NCBI GenBank assembly: GCA_040389065.1
Contig: JAZKAR010000005.1
Coordinates: 1 to 64,000 of the forward strand
Source: JAZKAR01 sp040389065
Lineage (GTDB): Bacteria; Pseudomonadota; Gammaproteobacteria; Burkholderiales; Casimicrobiaceae
Direction of reading: 5' to 3'
Length of the DNA: 64,000 bases
In this document: piece by piece, positions 36,188 through 44,117 of the stretch
Layout: the number at the start of each line of letters is the position of its first letter
How positions within the stretch are numbered: the first letter of the stretch is position 1
The notes under the pieces: model-generated
The model's database searches: none
Seen by the model: only the letters and a program-made list of their open reading frames with translations
Told to the model about the DNA's origin: nothing
Program-made: the position numbers and the translations under genes

Positions 36188-37699
36188 ATGTATTTAACTT
36201 TTAAAAAAGTGCTTTTATTAAGTTTAACGATTTTAAGTTACTCTGAAACATTTGCGGCCAATGGTGGGCAACATAATGGTAATCCTGATGTTTACGAACA
36301 ATATCAGCAACGCGCTTATCGTGAAAAACATGGATGGCATCGTCGTCATAAACACTGGCACCATAAAAGGCACTCAAAAGATAGTCAGACATCCTCAAAC
36401 CCTTATCAATGTTTGCATATGAATATAGCGTCTCATGCTTGCGAATATTCTTCAGATGATAGCTCACAATCAACCCCTACGACACCAGCCAATCCAGTAA
36501 CTCCATTAAGCCCTTCTGGAGTCTGGAAAAAAGCTAACTTAACGAACTATACATCTTACCCTGAGCCAGGTAGCGAAGAATGTGTAGCATATAGTGGTTG
36601 CGAATATAGCGGAATGTTTAGCTTTATTGATGGAAAACAAACTGAAAGCTGGGTGCAAACTAATAATATTGTTGCTGTTCATTCAAAAGATGCAGATGCT
36701 TACAAACTTAAAACATTAAGACTTCGTAGTGGAGCACGTGAAATTGATGTCAAAGTATATGATATGTGTGCTGATTCAGATTGCGGGGGCTGTTGCACCC
36801 AGAATGCAAATGCTGGAGGCATTGGCTTCTTAATTGATATCGAAAAATCTACAATGGAACGCTTTGGCGTGGGTGAAGGGGTGGTGGAATGGCAATGTCT
36901 TGATTGCGTAAGTGCCCCTTCTAATCCTGTCTCTCCAGGTAGCTCTACACCCGTATCAGCTTCTCCTCAGACTCCATCAGGTTCATGGTATAAGCCTCAA
37001 GCAGGGTTAACCTGGCAATGGCAATTACAGGGCAAAATTAATACGAGTTATAAGGTTGCATTGTATGACATTGATTTGTTTGCTGCTGCTGCCGGAGGTG
37101 AGCAAGCTGGAATTATTCAAACACTACACAGTTTAGGTAGTAAGGTGATTTGTTACTTTTCAGCGGGTTCTTACGAAGCGGGTAGACCAGACTCAAATCA
37201 GTTTCTAGCTTCTGATAAAGGCACTAAAATGGAGGGTTGGGATGAACTTTGGCTTGATATACGTTCGCAAAATGTGCGTAATATTATGGCAGCACGTCTA
37301 CAATTGGCACAGCAATCTGGCTGTGATGGTGTTGAGCCTGATAATGTAGATGGTTACACTAATAAAAATGGAGTGGGATTAACTTCGGCTGATCAACTTA
37401 ATTACAATCAATTTTTAGCAGATGAGGCGCATAAAAAAGGCTTAGCTATTGGCTTAAAAAATGATGTTGACCAAATTTCTCAACTCGTAAATTATTTTGA
37501 TTTTGCTGTAAATGAACAGTGCTTTCAATATTCAGAGTGTGACGGTTACTCCAGCTTTATCCAGCAGGGGAAACCTGTCTTAAACGCTGAATATCAGGCT
37601 TATACATCCCAAATCTGTACAACCTCTAATAATATGGGATTAAGTACATTATTTCTGCCGCTTATGCTAAATGACACTTCGCGCAAGAGCTGTCGGTAA
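36188..37699 (+). CDS. Secreted expansin-like DPBB - GH114 endo-alpha-1,4-polygalactosaminidase
   Basis: A 503-residue exported protein, divergent from the rest of the island. Signal peptide 1-23 (LLLSLTILSYSETFA). A His/Arg-rich stretch at 43-62 is followed by an expansin/RlpA-like barrel (about 112-238: ANLTNYTSYPEPGSEECVAY, VYDMCADSDCGGCC). After a Pro/Ser linker, residues 265-503 are GH114: YDID, VICYFSAGSYEAGRPD, GCDGVEPDNVDGY, and YFDFAVNEQC. GH114 enzymes cut galactosamine-rich exopolysaccharides such as fungal galactosaminogalactan. I start at the ATG at 36188 after CAGGA, not at the TTG at 36173. It lacks the TTG-N17-AATACT element. Confidence 0.88.
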   Translation: MYLTFKKVLLLSLTILSYSETFAANGGQHNGNPDVYEQYQQRAYREKHGWHRRHKHWHHKRHSKDSQTSSNPYQCLHMNIASHACEYSSDDSSQSTPTTPANPVTPLSPSGVWKKANLTNYTSYPEPGSEECVAYSGCEYSGMFSFIDGKQTESWVQTNNIVAVHSKDADAYKLKTLRLRSGAREIDVKVYDMCADSDCGGCCTQNANAGGIGFLIDIEKSTMERFGVGEGVVEWQCLDCVSAPSNPVSPGSSTPVSASPQTPSGSWYKPQAGLTWQWQLQGKINTSYKVALYDIDLFAAAAGGEQAGIIQTLHSLGSKVICYFSAGSYEAGRPDSNQFLASDKGTKMEGWDELWLDIRSQNVRNIMAARLQLAQQSGCDGVEPDNVDGYTNKNGVGLTSADQLNYNQFLADEAHKKGLAIGLKNDVDQISQLVNYFDFAVNEQCFQYSECDGYSSFIQQGKPVLNAEYQAYTSQICTTSNNMGLSTLFLPLMLNDTSRKSCR

Positions 37700-37740
37700 G
37701 ATTTAAAGTAATTATTTAGCTAAGTGCCTTCAAGGCTATC

Positions 37741-37767
37741 AAAGGGTTTAGAGCTTCTAAACCCTTT
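37741..37767 (+). terminator. Intrinsic terminator of the GH114 gene
   Basis: AAAGGGTTTAGA (37741-37752) pairs with TCTAAACCCTTT (37756-37767), a perfect 12-base stem with a three-base loop, followed by TCTTTTTT. Confidence 0.92.
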
Positions 37768-37910
37768 TCTTTTTTAGGTGTATAAGGTAACGTTGATTTA
37801 GGTAGAAAACCCATTGAAAGTAGGGTCATTTTGGAATCGATAGTATATGACCAATTGCAATGATGCTTAACATACTTACTTGTGCGAAAATGAAAAAATC
37901 TACATGTATG

Positions 37911-37960
37911 AATAACTCATCCCCTTTTTAGCCGTTAGGCTAAAAAGGGGATGAGTTATT
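37911..37960. terminator. Perfect 23-base palindromic hairpin upstream of dadA 3' end
   Basis: The arms at 37911-37933 and 37938-37960 are perfectly complementary over 23 bases around a GTTA loop (inner part CCCCTTTTTAGCC/GGCTAAAAAGGGG). It is 73 bases downstream of the dadA stop at 38033 and can end dadA transcripts, but it lies between convergent genes and is longer than a usual terminator. The rest of the 37700-38032 gap shows nothing else. Confidence 0.8.
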
Positions 37961-38032
37961 CTTTTTGTGCAATTTGTCTTGATGCTTTTTTCTATCTCTC
38001 GTTTACTAATTGATGATATGCCTTAATAAGCA

Positions 38033-39292
38033 CTAAATCCACTTTAAAAATGCAAAATCAACCTCTGGTTTTTTATTATTGATAATGTCAGCAAGCGCTT
38101 TTGCGGAACCGCATGCCATTGTCCATCCCAATGTTCCATGCCCTGTATTTAGAAAAAGATTAGGAAAGCGGCTACGACCAATTAAGGGAACATTCGAAGG
38201 TGTTGCAGGCCGCAAGCCTGTCCATCGTTCTGCCTCTTCTGGTTTGGCTACCCCTGGAAATAATTCCATCACGCGGTTAATCATCACCTCGCACCGCTCA
38301 TGATTAATATCAAGATTGTATCCATTTAACTCAGCAGTGCCGGCGACTCGTAAACGATCACCTAGCCGAGTGAACACAATCTTCAAATAGTCATCCATCA
38401 AACTAACATTAGGTGCCATGGTTGGATCAAGAATCGGTAATGTAACGGAATAACCCTTAGCAGGATACAGCGGCAAATCAATACCAGCCTTCGATAATAA
38501 AGCTGTACTATAACTGCCTAATGCTACAACATAGCGATCAGCAGATAAAGTTTCCTCTTGTCGACGCTCGTTAACAAAACGCACTCCGCTGATTTCGCCG
38601 CCTTCACTTAACATATCTTGAATATTCACACCGTAACGAAATACTACACCTGCTTTCGTAGCCTCTTCTGCTAAACGCTGGCAGAATAAGTAGGCATCGC
38701 CGGACTCATCGGTTGGTGTGTACATTCCTCCTTTTAGCTGGCTGCGGCATGCCGCTAAAGCAGGTTCGATTTGAATACATTGTTCTACTGTTTTTACTTC
38801 TCGTTCGCATCCATACTGGCGCACAACTTCAGCCCCTGCAATCGCGGCATCAAAATCTAGCTGATCAGTAAAAAAATTGAGAATCCCACGCTCTAAGTGA
38901 TCGTACTCTAGCCCTAGTTTATTGCGAAGATGCTGAAGCTCTTGGCGGCTATAGAGGCTGATTGCAACGATATTTTGAATATTATGGCGGGTATTTGAAG
39001 GTAGACACTCTTGCAAAAATTGAAGCGCCCAGCGCCATTGCGCTAAATCTAGCCTCATTTTAAATACCAAGGGGGAATTTTCTTGGCGCATCCATTTTAA
39101 TGCTTTTTTGGGAGTACTAGGATTAGCCCACGGCTCTGCTTGACCGACAGAAATTTGCCCACCATTAGCAAAGCTGGTTTCTAGACCTGGGCCTGATTGG
39201 CGATCAAGCACTGTCACTTCACAGCCTGCTTGACTTAAGTAGTAGGCTGTAGTGATTCCTAATAAACCGGCTCCCAGGATCACAACTCGCAT
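38033..39292 (-). CDS. dadA: D-amino acid dehydrogenase, small subunit
   Basis: A 419-residue FAD enzyme that deaminates D-amino acids, feeding electrons to the respiratory chain at the inner membrane. It shows the N-terminal dinucleotide motif VVILGAGLLGITTAYYLSQA, the SFANGGQISVGQAEPWANP block typical of DadA, and the C-terminal WTGLRPATPSNVPLIGRS and NTGHGTLGWTMACG flavin-binding signature. Length is normal for DadA (about 430). A GGAGTAAG ribosome site precedes the ATG. It is a single gene here; no alanine racemase partner is adjacent. Confidence 0.93.
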   Translation of the reverse strand: MRVVILGAGLLGITTAYYLSQAGCEVTVLDRQSGPGLETSFANGGQISVGQAEPWANPSTPKKALKWMRQENSPLVFKMRLDLAQWRWALQFLQECLPSNTRHNIQNIVAISLYSRQELQHLRNKLGLEYDHLERGILNFFTDQLDFDAAIAGAEVVRQYGCEREVKTVEQCIQIEPALAACRSQLKGGMYTPTDESGDAYLFCQRLAEEATKAGVVFRYGVNIQDMLSEGGEISGVRFVNERRQEETLSADRYVVALGSYSTALLSKAGIDLPLYPAKGYSVTLPILDPTMAPNVSLMDDYLKIVFTRLGDRLRVAGTAELNGYNLDINHERCEVMINRVMELFPGVAKPEEAERWTGLRPATPSNVPLIGRSRFPNLFLNTGHGTLGWTMACGSAKALADIINNKKPEVDFAFLKWI

Positions 39293-39504
39293 GATCTTAC
39301 TCCTTTATTTTGCGTAAGCCCTAAACACTTCCATTATAGCTTGTGTTTACACTATACCCCATGCTCGAAAAATGTCTGGCATTTATAAAATAGTATAGGT
39401 ATTGAACTTCTCGATTAAAAAAACAACGCATTGTGCATAATCATAGAAATATCACCCGCAGCGCGTTATTATCTGTGTCTTCTTAATTTCTTCTGAACGT
39501 GCTC

Positions 39505-41883
39505 ATGCTACTTTCTATTGAACAACGCCTCGCCAATGAACTGGCGGCTAAATCTGCTCAAGTTTCTGCTGCGATTACTCTTTTAGATGAAGGTGCCACA
39601 GTGCCCTTTATCTCCCGTTATCGCAAAGAAGTTACCGGAGGATTAGATGATAGCCAGTTACGTTTATTAGAAGAAAGACTACGCTATTTACGCGAGCTTG
39701 AAGAAAGACGTACTAGCATTATTACTTCGATTGAAGAACAAGGCAAAATGACACCTATTTTGCTAGAGGCAATTAGCCTTGCTGAAGACAAAACGCGGCT
39801 TGAAGACTTATATTTGCCCTATAAAATTAAGCGTCGCACTAAAGCACAAATCGCTGCTGAGGCGGGCCTTACCACACTGGCTGATGCTTTACTAGCCAAT
39901 CCATTATTGCAGCCTGAAGAAGAAGCAGCCAACTATATCAAACCCGCCTTTACTTCTGAAAAAGGAGAAAATCCGGGCGTAGCTGATATCAAAGCAGCGT
40001 TAGAAGGTGCACGGCAAATTCTGATGGAGCGCTTTTCTGAAGAGGCAACTCTCTTACAAACCCTGCGTGAATATTTAAACGCTCATGGAGTTGTGCAATC
40101 AAAAGTTGTTGAAGGTAAAGAAGACGCTGGTGAAAAATTTGCTGATTACTTTGATTATTCGGAAACAATTCAAACGATTCCTTCTCATCGCGCATTAGCG
40201 CTTTTTAGAGGGCGTCGTGAAGAAATTCTTTCTGTTACGCTTCGCCTTGATACAGAAGAAGAAAAAACCAAATGGGATGCCCCTCATAACCCATGTGAGA
40301 ATCGTATTGCTGCTTATTTTAATATAAGTGATAAAAACCGCCCTGCGGATAAATGGTTGATGGATACGGTACGCTGGGCATGGCGCGTAAAGATATTTAT
40401 GCACCTTGAAACTGAATTGATGGGGCAGCTGCGCGACAAAGCTGAAACTGAAGCTATTCATGTATTTGCCCGTAATTTAAAAGCATTGCTACTTGCAGCA
40501 CCTGCCGGCCCTCGTGCAACTATGGGGTTAGACCCCGGCCTTAGAACAGGCGTGAAAGTAGCAATTGTTGATGCCACAGGCAAAGTGGTAGATACCACCG
40601 CTATTTACCCACATGCGCCTCGCAATGATTGGAATGGCTCACTACATACCCTTGCAGGGCTAGCCGCCAAACATAATGTTTCACTTATTTCGATTGGTAA
40701 TGGTACAGCTAGCCGCGAAACTGATAAATTGGCTCAGGAATTAATTAAGTTGCATCCTGAGCTTAACCTTACCAAAATTGTTGTCTCAGAAGCGGGAGCA
40801 TCGGTATATTCAGCCTCAGAATTTGCTTCACGTGAATTACCGGAGCTTGATGTAACGTTGCGTGGTGCTGTATCAATAGCACGCCGATTACAAGACCCTT
40901 TGGCAGAATTAGTAAAGATTGATCCCAAATCAATTGGGGTAGGTCAATACCAGCATGACGTAGGACAAACTGAATTAGCACGCTCGCTTGATGCAGTAGT
41001 AGAAGATTGTGTGAACGCTGTTGGAGTTGATGTTAATACTGCCTCAGCGCCCTTGTTAGCACGCGTCTCAGGGTTAAGCAGCAGTGTTGCGCAAAGTATT
41101 GTGACCTATCGAGATACACATGGCGTATTTCGTTCACGCTCTAAATTACGTGAAGTTCCGCGCTTAGGGGATAAAACATTTGAGCAAGCAGCAGGTTTTT
41201 TACGCATTATGAATGGCGATAATCCTTTAGATGCATCTGCAGTGCACCCGGAATCGTATCCGGTAGTAGAAAAAATACTAGTCGATCTTAAAAAAGAAGT
41301 AAAACATCTCATTGGTGATAGTGCATTACTTAAAACTATCTCCCCAGCACACTATGCCAATGAAAAATTTGGCTTACCGACAATTACCGATATTTTAAAA
41401 GAGCTTGAAAAGCCTGGGCGTGATCCCCGGCCTGAATTTACTACTGCAACCTTCAAAGATGGCATTGAAACGATGAAGGATTTACGGCCTGATATGATTT
41501 TAGAAGGTGTCGTTACGAATGTTGCTGCATTTGGTGCCTTTGTCGATGTAGGTGTGCATCAGGATGGCTTAGTGCATATTTCTGCGCTAGCAAATTCTTT
41601 TGTAAAAGATCCTCACACCGTAGTAAAGGTAGGGCAAGTTGTTAAAGTAAAAGTGCTAGATGTTGATGAAAAACGTAAGCGTATAGCTCTCACCATGAGG
41701 CTTTCAGATAGCGCCGCTGATGCTGCGAATCAATCGCAGGGCGATGCACGCGGTAATGATCGTACTGGTGGGGGAGGTGAAAAACGTAATGATCGCACTA
41801 AGCGCAATGTTTCATCGATGCAGACTGAAAAAGTGGTCGTAAATACCTCTATGGCTGAGGCATTTGCACGGCTAAAATCTTAG
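39505..41883 (+). CDS. tex: Tex family RNA-binding transcriptional accessory protein
   Basis: A 792-residue Tex protein. The N-terminal helical region includes VPFISRYRKEVTGGLDDSQL, the YqgF-like nuclease-fold domain has MGLDPGLRTGVKVAIVD, and a helix-hairpin-helix region (VNTASAPLLARVSGLSSSVA) precedes a C-terminal S1 domain (LEGVVTNVAAFGAFVDVGVH). Tex binds nucleic acid and affects transcription and stress tolerance. I prefer the ATG at 39505; a GTG two codons upstream is possible. The tail is rich in Asn, Asp, Arg and Gly. Confidence 0.96.
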   Translation: MLLSIEQRLANELAAKSAQVSAAITLLDEGATVPFISRYRKEVTGGLDDSQLRLLEERLRYLRELEERRTSIITSIEEQGKMTPILLEAISLAEDKTRLEDLYLPYKIKRRTKAQIAAEAGLTTLADALLANPLLQPEEEAANYIKPAFTSEKGENPGVADIKAALEGARQILMERFSEEATLLQTLREYLNAHGVVQSKVVEGKEDAGEKFADYFDYSETIQTIPSHRALALFRGRREEILSVTLRLDTEEEKTKWDAPHNPCENRIAAYFNISDKNRPADKWLMDTVRWAWRVKIFMHLETELMGQLRDKAETEAIHVFARNLKALLLAAPAGPRATMGLDPGLRTGVKVAIVDATGKVVDTTAIYPHAPRNDWNGSLHTLAGLAAKHNVSLISIGNGTASRETDKLAQELIKLHPELNLTKIVVSEAGASVYSASEFASRELPELDVTLRGAVSIARRLQDPLAELVKIDPKSIGVGQYQHDVGQTELARSLDAVVEDCVNAVGVDVNTASAPLLARVSGLSSSVAQSIVTYRDTHGVFRSRSKLREVPRLGDKTFEQAAGFLRIMNGDNPLDASAVHPESYPVVEKILVDLKKEVKHLIGDSALLKTISPAHYANEKFGLPTITDILKELEKPGRDPRPEFTTATFKDGIETMKDLRPDMILEGVVTNVAAFGAFVDVGVHQDGLVHISALANSFVKDPHTVVKVGQVVKVKVLDVDEKRKRIALTMRLSDSAADAANQSQGDARGNDRTGGGGEKRNDRTKRNVSSMQTEKVVVNTSMAEAFARLKS

Positions 41884-41892
41884 CAAAAGAAG

Positions 41893-42000
41893 TGAGTCGG
41901 GTTTGCAGGAGGAAATATGCAGCAGTCGCTGAGTGAGGCGACCCCCCGACTCAAAATAATCATGCCAGAGGTTGATAGGAGAAGTGTCTCGCTATCAGCC
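41893..42000. other. Two hairpin-forming dyads between tex and the chemoreceptor gene
   Basis: TGAGTCGGG (41893-41901) pairs with CCCGACTCA (41945-41953) around a 43-base loop. A second dyad, with TGATAG and CTATCA arms around GAGA/TCTC, lies at about 41974-41998 and is followed by CCTTTATT. The second may terminate tex; both lie between convergent genes. Confidence 0.5.
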
Positions 42001-42064
42001 TTTATTCTAGTCGACCTCGCCCCTGCTTTCCATACCCACTATAAAAAAAATCTGCTGCTTTTGT

Positions 42065-44080
42065 TTAAACTTTAAAAGCTCCTACATTTTGAAGTAAATC
42101 GGAAGCACAGTTTTCTAAGTTTTCTGCGGCTGTTTTATTGGAAGCAGCACTTTCTCGTGACTTAGAAATGACATTGGTAATGCGTTCGATATTACTGGCA
42201 ATATCTTGACTTGCTGAGCTTTGTTCGCTTAACGCATGACTAATATCAGCGATTAATTGCCGTACATTTAACGAACCTGTACTAATAGCCTGAACAGCTG
42301 TCTGTGCCTCTTGGGTTAAATGCACCCCTCTTCGCACACTATCTACGGCTTGTTGCATCTGTGCAACAGAGTCTTTTACCCCACTTTGTACTGCTTGAAT
42401 CATACCCGTAATTTGCTGCGTTGACTCACTGGTACGCTCAGCTAGCTTACGAACTTCATCAGCAACAACAGCAAATCCTCGTCCTTGTTCACCTGCACGC
42501 GCAGCTTCAATAGCAGCGTTTAATGCTAACAGGTTGGTTTGATCAGCAATTTCGCGAATAACCTGAACAATAGCTGTAATTTGCTGTGATTTTTCACCTA
42601 AACTATGAATAACATCTGCGGCTTGCGTAACGACACCTGAAAGTTGGCTAATTTCTGCACCTGCAGTCGCTATGGTTTCACCGCCACGGCGCGATAAAGT
42701 ATCAGCTTCAATGCTAATCTGTTCAGCCTGTGAGGCATGATCAGAAATGTGAGTAATTGATACCGATAACTCTTCAACAGCAGCAGCCACACTTGAAGCA
42801 GCATCACCTTGACGAGTAGCATCTAAGGCGCTAGCCGCTGCCATTTGTGAAACGACATGCGAGGCTTTACTAACAGATTTCCCTCCCTCTTGCATACCTA
42901 AGACTAAGTTACTTAAGCTAGCGATCATTTGGTTAAGCTCTTTTCCAATCGCGACCAATTCATCTTTACCTTCTATTTTAAAGCGCGTTGTTAGGTCGCC
43001 CTCACGCACTTTTGTAAATGTTTTATCAAAATTATTAATCGTTTTCAGGAGCGCGAACATCACACCTGAAGCAAAATAACCGGCTAGTGCAAGCAGCCCC
43101 AAACTTAATGCAAAATGAGAGATGATCTTGCGCTCTACCAGTAAAATACGGGCATCTAGTGACTGTTGTAACAGCTCTATAGAAACATTATAAAGAGCAT
43201 GCGATTGGTTGCTCGTTGCTGCCATACTCTCTGAGTATGCTGAGGCGTTTATGCCCGGCTCCCCTTTAATAAAATGGCGCTCTACTAATAAACCAGCTGC
43301 TTCAAGGCTTTTATTTACTTCACTTAAAGGAGTCTTTAAACGCACCGCATAATCTGATTGCGCTTCTATAACCTTCGCACCACTTATTTGAATATCATCT
43401 GCATCTGATTTTAATTCAGCATATTGGGCGCTCAAAACACCTCGCTTATAGGGGTCGATTTCTTTTTGAGCAGCAAGTAACGCACCCATTCCTTTTAAAA
43501 GCGAAATACGCTCTTGAAAACGCAATAATTGATTTGTATATAAATTCATCAGGTAGTAAGAATCAGCATCAGGATCTAGCGATAAAGTGGAGATATCTGA
43601 AATTTTAACGAGATACGCTAAAAATGCGTTGATTAAGGCTGTATGCTTTGAAAAACTTGCTTCTGCATTCATTGTAGAAGCCTGACTTTGCAAGTCTCCC
43701 CATTGAGTTTTGAGAGCTTGCCAATCAGCACGTCCATCAAAATACTTGAGAGCTACGGGCTGAATATCATCAACGAGTTTAATACGTTTATTTATCTCTT
43801 CAGCATAGCTTTTTAATGTGCCTTCATTTGTCTTGTCACCATTTAAATAAGTTTGTGATAACTCTCGATGTGCCTGAATTTTATCTATGATTTGCGCCAT
43901 TGGCTTAGCATAACGTAAACCCATTGATTCAGACTTAGCGATCTCAATAGCGGTATAGCTAGTCGCACCCATTTGGTAAAGTGTCACACTACACGCTAGT
44001 ACGGAAAAAATCCCTACGAGTAAAAATTTTTTAGGATAATTTAGTCTGCCTAGTATTTTATAGGCGGGCGTAAGAAACAT
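42065..44080 (-). CDS. Methyl-accepting chemotaxis protein
   Basis: A 671-residue chemoreceptor. One transmembrane helix near residues 18-37 (FLLVGIFSVLACSVTLYQMG), a long periplasmic helical sensor region, a second helix near 335-358, a HAMP segment (LLKTINNFDKTFTKVREGDL), and the cytoplasmic signalling tip (QTNLLALNAAIEAARAGEQ and GFAVVADEVRKLAER). The ligand cannot be guessed. No che or flagellar genes are nearby. It is transcribed alone, convergent with tex and downstream of comEC. Confidence 0.96.
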   Translation of the reverse strand: MFLTPAYKILGRLNYPKKFLLVGIFSVLACSVTLYQMGATSYTAIEIAKSESMGLRYAKPMAQIIDKIQAHRELSQTYLNGDKTNEGTLKSYAEEINKRIKLVDDIQPVALKYFDGRADWQALKTQWGDLQSQASTMNAEASFSKHTALINAFLAYLVKISDISTLSLDPDADSYYLMNLYTNQLLRFQERISLLKGMGALLAAQKEIDPYKRGVLSAQYAELKSDADDIQISGAKVIEAQSDYAVRLKTPLSEVNKSLEAAGLLVERHFIKGEPGINASAYSESMAATSNQSHALYNVSIELLQQSLDARILLVERKIISHFALSLGLLALAGYFASGVMFALLKTINNFDKTFTKVREGDLTTRFKIEGKDELVAIGKELNQMIASLSNLVLGMQEGGKSVSKASHVVSQMAAASALDATRQGDAASSVAAAVEELSVSITHISDHASQAEQISIEADTLSRRGGETIATAGAEISQLSGVVTQAADVIHSLGEKSQQITAIVQVIREIADQTNLLALNAAIEAARAGEQGRGFAVVADEVRKLAERTSESTQQITGMIQAVQSGVKDSVAQMQQAVDSVRRGVHLTQEAQTAVQAISTGSLNVRQLIADISHALSEQSSASQDIASNIERITNVISKSRESAASNKTAAENLENCASDLLQNVGAFKV

Positions 44081-44117
44081 TACTCCACTCCTTGCGTGGT
44101 CACGGTGATTGGCAACC

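Noticed and set aside
25265..37699. Transposon or phage origin of the secreted-protein island
   Set aside because: No transposase, integrase or flanking direct repeats were found, so transfer is possible but unsupported.
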